Source: Caldifarciminota bacterium
Lineage (GTDB): Bacteria; Hydrothermota; UBA3073; JACQXS01; JAGMCI01
Direction: 5' to 3'
Assembly (NCBI GenBank): GCA_023129325.1
Contig: JAGMCI010000033.1
Location: 29,353-93,352 of the forward strand
DNA length: 64,000 nt
Below are positions 16,858 to 26,229 of the stretch, one piece after another. The notes beneath the pieces are model-generated. The model had not been told where the DNA came from. It did not search any database and saw only the letters and a list, made by a program, of their open reading frames with translations. How positions within the stretch are numbered: the stretch's first letter is position 1; the number at the start of each line of letters is the position of its first letter. The translations under genes were made by a program, and so were the position numbers.

Positions 16858-19395
16858 ATGTCAAAACAAAAAATTAATTACGGTATAGACTTGGGTACTA
16901 CTAATTCTTCAATTGCCCGTGTAGAAGATGATGGGAATATACGTGTTTTTCAAATTGGAATGTCCTTCATAATGCCTTCTTGTATTCATTTCCCCAAAAA
17001 TCGTCCGGAGTTGGTTGGGCTTGAAGCGTATAATAAACTTGGCAATCCAAAAGAGGAAATTAGAGAGAATACTTTTACAAAATTTAAGATAATGATGGGG
17101 ACAAACCGTATTTATCACTGCTCTCATACAAACAAATCTTATACTCCTGAAAAACTCTCAGCAGAAGTGCTAAAGGAACTAAAAAGCTGGATAAGGGACG
17201 ATAACGTTACATCTGCTGTGATTACTGTCCCAGCTGCTTTTGATCAGCCACAGATTGAAGCAACTCAGAGAGCTGCAGAGTTGGCGGGTTTTGAACATTG
17301 CGAACTGCTTCAAGAACCCATAGCGGCATCTTATGCTTATTTTCAAAGTCAGAAAAAAGTAGATGGAGTATGGTTGGTATTTGATTTAGGTGGTGGAACA
17401 TTTGATGCTGCTCTTGTTAAAATGGAAGATGGAATCATATCTGTGCTTGACCATGAGGGGGATAACTTTTTGGGTGGCAGTAATATGGATTCGCTTATTG
17501 TAGATGAAGTTGTTATTCCTCATTTAGAACAAAATTTTTCTATTCAAAAAATATTAGCTAATGAAAAACGTCGAAAAAGTTTTCACCGTGCATGGGAGTA
17601 TTATGCTGAGCAATCCAAAATTAAATTATCTGATAAGACTGCTTGGGACATTGCACCTGACGATCCAATCTTTACGGATGATAGTGGTGATAAGATAGAT
17701 ACGGCAATCAAGTTGAAACGTTCAGAATTAGAAAAAATCATTTCCCCAATAGTTGACAGAGCAATCAATATCTCTAAAGACCTGATGACACGGAATAATC
17801 TAAGTCCTTCTGGCCTGGCAACAGTATTAATGGTTGGAGGTTGTACTTATATGCCCACAATTAGGGAAAAAGTTAAGGACGAAATATGTCCAAGAATAAA
17901 TATTTCCATTGATCCAATGACTGTTGTAGCTAAAGGAGCTGCGCTATATGCTTCAACTAAAACCATTCCGATAGAAAAACAACCACGGGATTATTCAAAA
18001 ATACAGTTGACCTTAGGAGATGTTGGCACAACAGTGGAGACAGAGATAGCACTTGGGATTAAGGTTGATAAGAAAAAGACTAAGGGTACTGTTCCATCAA
18101 AAGTCTTTGCGGAGATAACAAGAAACGATAAGCTGTGGACAACGGGTAGAATTGAACTTGAAGGCGGTGCCGGTGTTGTGCGTCTCCATTTAATAGAAAA
18201 TACAACGAATGGGTTCTCAGTTCAGCTTTTCGATGAATCAGGTGGCAAACTGGAATGTGAACCGAATTCTATTTCTATTTTACAAGGGATTAAACTATCA
18301 CAGACTCCTTTACCACTCGATATTGGTATTTTTGCTACTGAAATAAAGGAAATGAAGGGTGAAGAGCTGATGGTGGCTATACTAAAGAAAGGAACTTCTA
18401 TACCTGCTGTTCATGAGAAGACTTTCCTTGCTCCAAAGGATTTAAGGCCGGGTAATAGTTCAGATGTTTTGAAAATCATTGTTTTGGGAGGTAAGGCAGG
18501 GACGAAACTGATTAGAAATACCTGTATGGGTAAAATAATTATTAGTGGAGATAATCTGCCATCTTTATTGCCCGAAGGAAGTGAAGTAAAAATAAAAATT
18601 AGAATGGATGAATCACGGAGAATCAGGGTTATCGCCTACCTACCATATCTGGATAAAACCATAGACGAGGTCATGGATACGGGTTACACGGATTCTATCT
18701 TAAGCACAGAGGAACTTGCCAGCGAAATTGAAGCTGAAAAAACCAGATTGGAGGACATACAGAATAAAACCCAGCAAGTTGGAGAGTTTACTGGGCCTGA
18801 CCCGAATGAATTAGAAAAGACTTTAACAGAAATTGATGACCTAAATCAAAAGGGGTGTGGTGACGAGGCCCGTAGTAAAGAGGTTCAAAATAGACTAAAT
18901 GAAATTGCTGCAAAAATAGATGAGATTGAAAGAAGTATAAAATGGCCGCAGGTTGAAAATGAGCTTGCCGAAGAATTGGACGCAACGGAACAAGCTGTTG
19001 ATAGGTACGGAAAGGATAGAGACGAGCAAATCCTATCACAATTAAGACCAGAAGTTGAAAAAACAATTGAATTAAAGAATGTCAAGCGTGCAAACGATGT
19101 ATTAAACAAGCTACGCCAGTTGAAATGGAACATCTGGTCTGATAACCTTAGATGGTGGGCTGCCATATTATACAATATAAATGAATCGTTTGATGAAATT
19201 CAGTGGAGTGACCGGTCAAAAGCCATGAGTCTTGTTGATAAGGGAAGCTCGTTACTTGCAAGTGGTCAGCTTTCTGATGAGATTAAGGATATTGTCCGGG
19301 AGCTTTGGGACCTCATGCCTGAAACAGGCCCGGGCCAGGTAGAGACAAAAGAACCAAATACCGGTATTCCAATTTATAGACCCAAATATGAGTAA
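16858..19395 (+). CDS. Long Hsp70-like ATPase with extra domain before the substrate-binding region
   Basis: The 845-aa protein is about 200 residues longer than DnaK. The ATPase domain (1-370) is intact: GIDLGTTNS (9-17), VFDLGGGTFD (174-183) and the adenosine motif LMVGGCTYMP (324-333). About 100 residues of unassigned beta-rich sequence (377-478) come next, then a region reminiscent of the DnaK beta substrate domain, with PLPLDIGIF and KKGTSIPAVHEKTF. The C-terminal ~240 residues are helical and charged. AGGAGG precedes the start, and its last 8 bp overlap the kinase-AAA gene. It probably acts on substrates of this cassette and not as general DnaK, since dnaJ/grpE-type partners here are membrane-bound. 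Confidence 0.85.
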   Translation: MSKQKINYGIDLGTTNSSIARVEDDGNIRVFQIGMSFIMPSCIHFPKNRPELVGLEAYNKLGNPKEEIRENTFTKFKIMMGTNRIYHCSHTNKSYTPEKLSAEVLKELKSWIRDDNVTSAVITVPAAFDQPQIEATQRAAELAGFEHCELLQEPIAASYAYFQSQKKVDGVWLVFDLGGGTFDAALVKMEDGIISVLDHEGDNFLGGSNMDSLIVDEVVIPHLEQNFSIQKILANEKRRKSFHRAWEYYAEQSKIKLSDKTAWDIAPDDPIFTDDSGDKIDTAIKLKRSELEKIISPIVDRAINISKDLMTRNNLSPSGLATVLMVGGCTYMPTIREKVKDEICPRINISIDPMTVVAKGAALYASTKTIPIEKQPRDYSKIQLTLGDVGTTVETEIALGIKVDKKKTKGTVPSKVFAEITRNDKLWTTGRIELEGGAGVVRLHLIENTTNGFSVQLFDESGGKLECEPNSISILQGIKLSQTPLPLDIGIFATEIKEMKGEELMVAILKKGTSIPAVHEKTFLAPKDLRPGNSSDVLKIIVLGGKAGTKLIRNTCMGKIIISGDNLPSLLPEGSEVKIKIRMDESRRIRVIAYLPYLDKTIDEVMDTGYTDSILSTEELASEIEAEKTRLEDIQNKTQQVGEFTGPDPNELEKTLTEIDDLNQKGCGDEARSKEVQNRLNEIAAKIDEIERSIKWPQVENELAEELDATEQAVDRYGKDRDEQILSQLRPEVEKTIELKNVKRANDVLNKLRQLKWNIWSDNLRWWAAILYNINESFDEIQWSDRSKAMSLVDKGSSLLASGQLSDEIKDIVRELWDLMPETGPGQVETKEPNTGIPIYRPKYE

Positions 19396-21130
19396 GAGAA
19401 TCCCTCAAAACATACTGCTTACTGCAGGTGAAGTGATTAAGGACACATACACTGTTGATTGCTTCGTTGGTGCAGGTGCCTTTGCCGAGGTCTACCGAGT
19501 CAAGCACAAATTCTTAGGCTTGCAGGCTCTAAAGGTCTTAAAGCCAGATGTTTTTAAAAGAGAAGAACAGTCAAATTTTATTTCAGAAGCTACAATCCTT
19601 TCCCATATAACTCATCCCAATGTAGTTAGAGTTTTTGAGGCAAATTCCTTCAAAAAGGACGGCAAGGAGTTGTTTTTTATCTCTATGGAGTATGTGTCTG
19701 GTGAAACTTTATTCCAAATGCTAAAGAGGAAGATTAGAATTGTACTTCCACTCGCTCTTTCTCTTCAGAGAGATATATGTGCGGGGCTTTCAATTGCACA
19801 TAGGCAGGAGCCTCCTGTAATTCACCGAGATATCAAGCCCCAAAATATCTTGCTTTCGTATGACACATCAACGCCAATTGGAAAAGTCTCAGACTTTGGC
19901 GTTGCTAAAGCGGTAAATCCCAAGACTCGCATGACTGATGCAGCTGGCACCGTTACCTATCTACCACCAGAGGGCTCCTGGGGCTTCCATACTCCAGCAA
20001 GCGATGTATTTTCAGCCGGTATTGTGTTCTATCAAATGGTAACAGGGATTGCTCCGTGGACTTACGATTTTACCGGAGTTGAAGACGATATAGATACAAT
20101 GGAGACCGCAGTGCTTAAAGCAAGAAAACAAAAGCCTCAAAAACCATCATTTATCAATGACCAATGTGACAGCCAATTAGACGAGATAATTTTGAAAGCC
20201 ATTGAAGATGATCAATCACAGCGGTTTAAGGATGGCACGGAATTTTTGGGTGCTTTACTTGATTATGAAAATAGGAAAAAGAGACCGATAGTTCAAAAGA
20301 CAGGTATGCGTGAACCTGAATCAATTAAAGAAATCAAGAAAGGAAGCGGTTTCTCTGGGGTCGCTGGGATGGACGAGCTCAAGGAACTGCTCTATTCTGA
20401 AATTATTCTACCCTTACAACAAAAAGATTTGTATGACAAATATAGAATTTCTCTTCCTAATGGGATTCTTCTTTACGGACCTCCTGGATGTGGTAAAACC
20501 TTTATATCAACAAAGTTATCTGAAGAAATTAACTACACTTTTATAGAAGTCAAGCCATCTGACCTGGCAAGTACTTATGTTCACGGCACACAACAAAAAA
20601 TCGGAAGACTATTCCGACGAGCCAGAGAAAAAGTGCCATCGATAATATTTATTGATGAAATTGATGCGATGATTCCGAAGCGCAGTGATAAACTAGATCA
20701 TCACTATTCATCGGAGGTTAATGAGTTCTTGAGTCAATTAGGTGAATGTAGTAGAGAAGGTATCGTTGTAATTGCAACTACTAACCGACCGGACAGGATA
20801 GATTCGGCAGCACTACGTACAGGACGGTTTGATAAATTGATCTACGTGCCTCCTCCAGATTATGATGCTCGTGTTGCATTATTTGATATGTTCCTTAGTG
20901 GTCGCCCCACTTCATCTGATATAAAAACTAATGCTCTTGCTTCTGCTACTGAAAACTACGTGGCGAGTGATATAGAAATGATCGTCAATGAAGCAGCAAG
21001 GTCTGCACTTAAGAAAAAAGGTGATATCACATTTAAGATTCTATCCGATACAATTAGTACCATTTCTCCTTCTGTTTCCAGAGAAATGATTGAATATTAT
21101 AATAATTTTAAAAACAAACGGAGCTTTTAA
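19388..21130 (+). CDS. Ser/Thr protein kinase fused to a classical AAA+ ATPase
   Basis: The 580-aa protein joins two complete enzymes. The eukaryotic-like kinase (about 20-295) has the glycine loop GAGAFAEV (28-35), K49, E67, HRDIKPQN (146-153), DFG (169-171) and PPE (193-195) in place of APE. A short linker leads to an AAA+ module of the FtsH/Cdc48 type (about 320-570): Walker A GPPGCGKT (364-371), Walker B FIDEID (421-426), sensor N466 and the arginine-finger region LRTGRFD (476-482). There is no membrane segment and no protease domain. It overlaps the Hsp70 gene by 8 bp. A unit that phosphorylates and then remodels or unfolds partners together with Hsp70 is a reasonable guess. Confidence 0.9.
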   Translation: MSKRIPQNILLTAGEVIKDTYTVDCFVGAGAFAEVYRVKHKFLGLQALKVLKPDVFKREEQSNFISEATILSHITHPNVVRVFEANSFKKDGKELFFISMEYVSGETLFQMLKRKIRIVLPLALSLQRDICAGLSIAHRQEPPVIHRDIKPQNILLSYDTSTPIGKVSDFGVAKAVNPKTRMTDAAGTVTYLPPEGSWGFHTPASDVFSAGIVFYQMVTGIAPWTYDFTGVEDDIDTMETAVLKARKQKPQKPSFINDQCDSQLDEIILKAIEDDQSQRFKDGTEFLGALLDYENRKKRPIVQKTGMREPESIKEIKKGSGFSGVAGMDELKELLYSEIILPLQQKDLYDKYRISLPNGILLYGPPGCGKTFISTKLSEEINYTFIEVKPSDLASTYVHGTQQKIGRLFRRAREKVPSIIFIDEIDAMIPKRSDKLDHHYSSEVNEFLSQLGECSREGIVVIATTNRPDRIDSAALRTGRFDKLIYVPPPDYDARVALFDMFLSGRPTSSDIKTNALASATENYVASDIEMIVNEAARSALKKKGDITFKILSDTISTISPSVSREMIEYYNNFKNKRSF

Positions 21131-21163
21131 TGAAACTGATTGGTGAATAAGTAGAGTATCTTA

Positions 21164-21304
21164 ATGGGAAAAAGGAAGCCAAAAAGGAAATCAAGTAGAA
21201 TAAAAAGAGAAAAATTTTCCAAACATCGTAGAGCAAGTGATTTTATCAAAATAGGAAGTGAAAAAGAGGAGGTTCTGGCATGTCAGATCGTAACTATCTC
21301 TTAA
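21164..21304 (+). CDS. Small very basic 46-aa ORF after the kinase-AAA gene
   Basis: An ATG at 21164 opens a 46-aa frame starting MGKRKPKRKSSRIKREKF, with about 16 Lys/Arg in the first 23 residues. It lies 33 bp after the kinase-AAA stop in the same direction. There is no recognisable domain. It may be a small nucleic-acid-binding protein or a chance frame. Confidence 0.3.
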   Translation: MGKRKPKRKSSRIKREKFSKHRRASDFIKIGSEKEEVLACQIVTIS

Positions 21305-21396
21305 AGCCAGGACAACTCATTCATTGCAAATTAAAAGTCCCGCACCACACGGTGCGCGGGATACACGCTGTTCTAAATCCCGATAAATCGGGATAA
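21280..21396 (+). CDS. Possible 38-aa ORF with strong ribosome-binding site, ending in hairpin repeats
   Basis: GAGGAGG lies 7-8 nt before an ATG at 21280 and the frame starts MSDRNYLLKPGQLIHCKLK. The second half is coded by two dispersed hairpins (21334-21401), so the original C-terminus may have been displaced by repeats. It overlaps the previous small frame. Real expression is uncertain. Confidence 0.3.
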   Translation: MSDRNYLLKPGQLIHCKLKVPHHTVRGIHAVLNPDKSG

Positions 21397-21401
21397 GAAC
21401 G
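21334..21401 (+). repeat. Two hairpins: GTCCCGCAC-type and ATCCCGATAAATCGGGAT-type
   Basis: A CCCGCACC/GGTGCGCGGG hairpin (21336-21360) is followed by GTTCT-AAATCCCGATAAATCGGGAT-AAGAAC (21370-21400). The second shares its 18-bp core with 51486-51503. Both lie between the cassette and sppA and may end transcription of the cassette. Confidence 0.6.
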
Positions 21402-21417
21402 GTCAGCAGGAGGAAAG

Positions 21418-22233
21418 ATGAAAAGATGTGTTTGGATAAGCATTTCAATTTTTATAGTTTTATTGTTTATACTCTTTGCTATCTTTGGCAAAAGAACTAC
21501 TTTTGGAAAATCAATTGGACTCGTTGAAGTAAAGGGTATAATTAAATCATCTGAAGAAGTTATCAAAAACCTCAACAAATGCAAGAAAAATCCCAATATT
21601 CGTGCTGTTGTTATAAGTATTAATTCTCCGGGAGGCACGGTTGTTCCCTGTCAGGAAATGTATAAAGCCATAAAAGAGCTTCAAAAACCCACTGTTGCTT
21701 CTTTAGGGATATCTGCTGCTTCTGGTGGGTATTATGTTGCCTGTGCCTGTGACCGCATAGTAAGTAATCCAGGAACAATGACAGGCTCTATCGGCGTGAT
21801 AATGGAACTTCCAAATGTGGCTGAGTTGATAAAAAAGTTAGGAGTCAAATTTAATGTTATTAAATCAAAACCCCACAAAGACATAGGTTCTCCATATAGA
21901 GAAATGACTCCTGGTGAGAAACAACTTTTAAAAGGTGTAGTAGATGATGTTTATAATCAGTTTGTAGATGCAGTGATAGAAGGAAGAAAATTACCTCGCA
22001 ATAAAGTCCTTGAAATTGCAGATGGTAGAATATTATCTGGTAGACAGGCACTTAAACTCGGACTTGTGGATACACTTGGCACTTTACATGATGCTAAGCT
22101 TATTGCCGGTGCACTCGCTGGTATCCCTGGTGAGCCAAAAATAATAACATTTCGCAGACCCCGCCCATTATTAACCCGTCTACTTAAAGGAATTATTGAG
22201 GAGAAACAAGAAATCAAGTTAGAATACAGGTAA
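21418..22233 (+). CDS. sppA: Signal peptide peptidase SppA, short form
   Basis: The 271-aa membrane serine protease degrades cleaved signal peptides. A membrane helix (5-24) precedes a ClpP-like core with NSPGGTV (69-75), the nucleophile S102 in AASGGYY and a likely base K154 in KPHKDIGSP. The GRILSGRQA motif near the C-terminus is also typical. The start has a clear AGGAGG. It heads the sppA-mtaB-WD40-obgE-thioesterase run. Confidence 0.93.
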   Translation: MKRCVWISISIFIVLLFILFAIFGKRTTFGKSIGLVEVKGIIKSSEEVIKNLNKCKKNPNIRAVVISINSPGGTVVPCQEMYKAIKELQKPTVASLGISAASGGYYVACACDRIVSNPGTMTGSIGVIMELPNVAELIKKLGVKFNVIKSKPHKDIGSPYREMTPGEKQLLKGVVDDVYNQFVDAVIEGRKLPRNKVLEIADGRILSGRQALKLGLVDTLGTLHDAKLIAGALAGIPGEPKIITFRRPRPLLTRLLKGIIEEKQEIKLEYR

Positions 22234-22323
22234 TTACTATAAAAATGCAAAATGTAAAATTAACTAAAAAGGGAGCCACACCTGTCCACCTTTGTCAACT
22301 GACGGATTGATTTTTAAATTCTT

Positions 22324-23571
22324 ATGAGAGTTAGTTTTGAGACTTTGGGTTGTAGATTGAATCAATATGATACGCAGTTGTTAACTGAAGGGTTTAAAGA
22401 AGCGGGATTTAAAATTGTTGACCATAAAGAGAAGGCAGATGTTCGTGTAGTTAATACTTGTATTGTAACTTCAAAAGCGGCGAGAGAATCAAAAAATATA
22501 GCAAAAAACTATTCTCGTGACTCTAATCGCCCTTTTATTATCGTGACTGGCTGTTATGCTAAAATTGGCATAGAGGAAATAAAAGCAATTCCTGGGGTCG
22601 GAATCATTGAACCAAACCTCAATAAAATAGCTCTTAAGTTTTTGCATACATCTTTGCCTATGACAATTAAAAGTTTTGAAAAGCATATTAAAGCATTTGT
22701 AAAAATTCAATCAGGATGTGACCAATTTTGTAGTTACTGCATAGTCCCTTATGCAAGAGGAACTCCACAGTCAAGACCACTTGAAGAAATAATTTCTGAG
22801 ATTAAGGCTCTAATTGCTAATGGATATGAAGAATTTGTCCTCACAGGAACAAACATTGGTAAATGCAATTTATTAAATATAGTTAAAGCTATTGAAAAAA
22901 TACCTGGTATCCGCAGGTTTGGGTTTAGTTCAATTGAGCCTCCCAACCCATCAGCTAACGGGTTGGGAATTTCTGATGAATTATTAGAATTTATTAGCGA
23001 GTCTCAAAAGTTTTCTAAATATTTTCACATACCTCTTCAGAGTGGAGATAATAAAATTCTTGAGTTAATGGGACGCTGGTATACTGCCGAGGAATACGAA
23101 GAACTTATCTGTAAAATTAAGGAAAAAATTCCTGATGTTGCCATAGGAGCGGATGTAATTGTTGGATTCCCCGGAGAAGGAGAACAAGAGTTTTTAAATA
23201 CCTATAATTTGATTTCCCAGTCTCCAATTTCTCGGTTACATGTATTTAGATATTCCAAAAGACCAAGAACTAAAGCATTGGATTTAATCCGTCAGCCGAC
23301 GGATGAAGTCTCCGAAGGAATCAAGAAAGAGAGAAGCAAGATTCTCAGAGAACTGAGTAAAAGGAAATGGCAAGAATTTAGGAACCAATTCATAGACAAA
23401 ATTCTTGAAGCACACATAGAATCAAAACCAAAAAATGGGTATCAAGTTGGAGTGACTTCAAATTACATAAAAGTCCTATTTAAGTCTCCTTTTGAACTTG
23501 GAAATAAGTTTGTCAAACTTAAAATTAAAGATGTTAATAACTCTTATAGTCACGGACAATTAGTGATATGA
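22324..23571 (+). CDS. mtaB: tRNA t6A37 methylthiotransferase MtaB
   Basis: The 415-aa radical SAM enzyme converts t6A to ms2t6A at position 37 of tRNAs. The N-terminal cluster cysteines are C10 (TLGCRLNQ, the MtaB hallmark), C46 and C77. The SAM cluster is C132, C136 and C139 (SGCDQFCSYC). Two small palindromes give short in-frame insertions (near 22943-22968 and 23288-23303). It fits functionally with tsaE and tsaB (t6A synthesis) elsewhere in the window. The stop overlaps the start of the WD40 gene by 4 bp. Confidence 0.93.
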   Translation: MRVSFETLGCRLNQYDTQLLTEGFKEAGFKIVDHKEKADVRVVNTCIVTSKAARESKNIAKNYSRDSNRPFIIVTGCYAKIGIEEIKAIPGVGIIEPNLNKIALKFLHTSLPMTIKSFEKHIKAFVKIQSGCDQFCSYCIVPYARGTPQSRPLEEIISEIKALIANGYEEFVLTGTNIGKCNLLNIVKAIEKIPGIRRFGFSSIEPPNPSANGLGISDELLEFISESQKFSKYFHIPLQSGDNKILELMGRWYTAEEYEELICKIKEKIPDVAIGADVIVGFPGEGEQEFLNTYNLISQSPISRLHVFRYSKRPRTKALDLIRQPTDEVSEGIKKERSKILRELSKRKWQEFRNQFIDKILEAHIESKPKNGYQVGVTSNYIKVLFKSPFELGNKFVKLKIKDVNNSYSHGQLVI

Positions 23572-25274
23572 TTTCAATTTTGTGGTTAATTTTAGCCACA
23601 GTAGGAGCATATAGCAATACGCCCCTGCAAATATTTCTTTCTGAGAAACCTGTTCAAGTATTTAAAGAACATAAAACTAATATTTATTCGGTTGCCTTTA
23701 ATCCTTCATCTGAACTATTAGCCTCGGGAAGTAAAGATGGGATTATAAATGTATGGCGTATAAAAGATGGCTCATTGCTGCATACTCTTAATCATGGTTC
23801 TCAGGTGCGTTCGGTTTGCTTTTCGCCTGATAATTTGTGGATTGTTTCAAGTGGAAGAAACGGATTGATAAAAATTTGGGATTTCAAATCGGACAGGAGC
23901 AAGCCCTGTCCCTACTTTACAATTGATACCCATCAAGAGAGGGTTTATTCAGTTTGTTTCGACCCTGCTGGTGAATGGTTAGCTTCAGCTGGAAAAAACC
24001 ACACCATTAAAATCTGGAGTATTCCAGATTTCAACCTTCTACGAACTCTTCCCGGTCATGAAGACCTCATTTACTCTCTTTTTCTCTCATTAGATGGTTC
24101 ACCACGAAGTGGTAATTTTTTAATATCAGGCAGCAAGGATAAAACAGTGAGAATATGGAGGACTTCTGATTGGGGATATGTCGGTGTTTTAAAGAGTCAT
24201 AAGGGACGAGTATATTCTGTATCAATATCTCCTGATGACAAAATTATAGCCTCTGGGAGTGAAGATAATACTATAAAGCTCTGGGACACAGATAGTTTAA
24301 AGCTTTTTAAGACATTAAAAACACATCAAAATTATGTAAGAACTTTAGCTTTTAGCCCGGAATACCCTATCTTAGCATCAGGCAGTCTTGATAGGACTTT
24401 AAGACTCTGGAATTTAGAAGGTAAACTATTAGCTACAAGAAATTTTGAATCTGGGTTATGGGATGTGAAGTTTTCACCTAACAGCGAATGGCTGGCAGTC
24501 GCTTCAGGGACTGAAATTTATATTTTTACAGTCTTTACACCTGGTAGGAAAATAGCTTCAGAGGGTCCACCGAAGCTCACATTTACCTCTACTATTCAAG
24601 ATGAGAATAGCAATAAAATTCTTGAAGCAGGTGAACTCGTCAACTTAATTATTGAAATTATTAATGAAGGTAAAGGTTACGCAGATGAGGTAAAAGTATT
24701 TGTGGAAACAGAGGAAACTGATTTAGCCGCATTTGAGCAAAGTAAATTTCTTGGAATGATTGCTCCCGGGGATACAAAGGTTGTAGACTTTAAAGCTTTA
24801 ATTCCATATTCAATCAGAAATTGGGATAGTTATATCCATATTAAGGTCTGTAGTCCAGAACTTCAGTCCTTGAAAGAGAAGATTTTTGTCAAAACAAAAG
24901 CGTTACTTCCGCCCAATTTTAATATAGTTTATAACATAGATGATTCTGATGGAAATGCTAACGGCATAATAGACCGTGGAGAACCTGTGAAACTCAGAGT
25001 AAAAGTTCAAAACCTGGGTGAAGCAATAGCAAGAGATGTAAAAGTATTATTAAGTACTGAGACTGAAGGCCTAAGTTTAACGAAGACCGAACAAAATCTT
25101 GGTGCTATACTTGCTAAATCAAGTCAGATTACCAATTTTATTTTCAAAGTTAGTAAAGACTTCAAGGAAGAAAGCTTTATATTCTTTCTCAAGGTAAAAG
25201 AAAAGTCAGGTTTTTTTACTGCCAAGAAAGAGATTACTTTATTCATAGCTAAACCTAAAATACCTATCAAATAA
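23568..25274 (+). CDS. Exported WD40 beta-propeller protein with two CARDB-like domains
   Basis: The 568-aa protein has a signal peptide (1-15). About seven WD40 blades follow (about 36-320), recognised by repeated SxSxDxTIKLWD-like ends such as SGSEDNTIKLWD and AGKNHTIKIWS. Two CARDB-like Ig domains come next (about 340-445 and 450-560), each opening with a calcium-site-like N-x-x-x-I-x-x-x-GE stretch (ENSNKILEAGE, GNANGIIDRGE). Small palindromic repeats code for short loops between blades (23891-23911 and 24103-24121). Surface or periplasmic scaffolding is likely; the partner is unknown. It is coupled to mtaB by ATGA overlap. Confidence 0.8.
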   Translation: MISILWLILATVGAYSNTPLQIFLSEKPVQVFKEHKTNIYSVAFNPSSELLASGSKDGIINVWRIKDGSLLHTLNHGSQVRSVCFSPDNLWIVSSGRNGLIKIWDFKSDRSKPCPYFTIDTHQERVYSVCFDPAGEWLASAGKNHTIKIWSIPDFNLLRTLPGHEDLIYSLFLSLDGSPRSGNFLISGSKDKTVRIWRTSDWGYVGVLKSHKGRVYSVSISPDDKIIASGSEDNTIKLWDTDSLKLFKTLKTHQNYVRTLAFSPEYPILASGSLDRTLRLWNLEGKLLATRNFESGLWDVKFSPNSEWLAVASGTEIYIFTVFTPGRKIASEGPPKLTFTSTIQDENSNKILEAGELVNLIIEIINEGKGYADEVKVFVETEETDLAAFEQSKFLGMIAPGDTKVVDFKALIPYSIRNWDSYIHIKVCSPELQSLKEKIFVKTKALLPPNFNIVYNIDDSDGNANGIIDRGEPVKLRVKVQNLGEAIARDVKVLLSTETEGLSLTKTEQNLGAILAKSSQITNFIFKVSKDFKEESFIFFLKVKEKSGFFTAKKEITLFIAKPKIPIK

Positions 25275-25284
25275 TTTCCAAAAA

Positions 25285-26229
25285 ATGTTTCTTGACCAAA
25301 TAAGAATAAGAGTTGAGGGGGGTAAAGGTGGAGATGGTTGTGTAAGTTTTAGAAGAGAAAAATATGTGCCTCGGGGTGGCCCTGACGGTGGTGAAGGAGG
25401 TAAAGGTGGAGATGTAATTTTGGAGGCATGTGAAAATCTCAATAGTTTATATCATCTTTATTACACTCCTTATTTAAAAGCAAAACATGGAGGTCATGGG
25501 AAAGGTAAAAACAGTCGTGGCAAAGATAGAGAAAATTTAATAGTTAAAGTTCCTCCTGGAACTATTGTGTATGAACAGAACGATTCCAAGAAATTACTCA
25601 TAGACCTTAATCTCGGTGATAGCTTTATAGTAGCAAAGGGAGGAAAAGGTGGCAGGGGAAATACTGCGTTCAAAAGTTCAACCAATAGAGTACCGAGGAT
25701 TAGAGAATTAGGCGAAGAAGGAGAAAAGAAAACTTTATTACTTGAACTCAAATTAATTGCTGATGTTGGATTTGTAGGTTATCCAAACGCTGGAAAATCT
25801 ACTTTACTTGCCAGAATTTCAAATGCTAAACCTAAAATTGCTTCTTACCCCTTTACAACTCTTACTCCAAATTTAGGAGTCAGGTATATAAACAATCAAA
25901 AAGTTACTTTTGCTGATATTCCTGGCATAATAGAAGATGCACACAAAGGGAAAGGGTTAGGGCTTGACTTTTTACGGCATATAGAACGTACTGGAATCTT
26001 AATTTTTATACTTGATATCACTAAAAACCCTTTAAGTGATTATAAGACTTTGAAGAACGAAATAAAGGAACATAATCCCTTTATTTTAAAGAAACCTCAA
26101 GTTATTGTGTTAAATAAGATAGACCTTATAAAAAAGAAAATACCCATTGAGGATGCAATTTACATTTCTGCCTTAAAGGGAGATGGGATTGAAAATCTTT
26201 TATCAAGATTAAAAGAGAAATTAAAATGA
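25285..26229 (+). CDS. obgE: Obg family GTPase
   Basis: The 314-aa ribosome-assembly GTPase has the glycine-rich Obg domain (1-157, with GGKGGDGCVSF and GGPDGGEGGKGGDV) and a G domain with GYPNAGKST (165-173), FADIPGI and NKIDL. The C-terminal OCT domain found in some relatives is absent, which is common. It overlaps the thioesterase gene by 4 bp. Confidence 0.95.
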   Translation: MFLDQIRIRVEGGKGGDGCVSFRREKYVPRGGPDGGEGGKGGDVILEACENLNSLYHLYYTPYLKAKHGGHGKGKNSRGKDRENLIVKVPPGTIVYEQNDSKKLLIDLNLGDSFIVAKGGKGGRGNTAFKSSTNRVPRIRELGEEGEKKTLLLELKLIADVGFVGYPNAGKSTLLARISNAKPKIASYPFTTLTPNLGVRYINNQKVTFADIPGIIEDAHKGKGLGLDFLRHIERTGILIFILDITKNPLSDYKTLKNEIKEHNPFILKKPQVIVLNKIDLIKKKIPIEDAIYISALKGDGIENLLSRLKEKLK

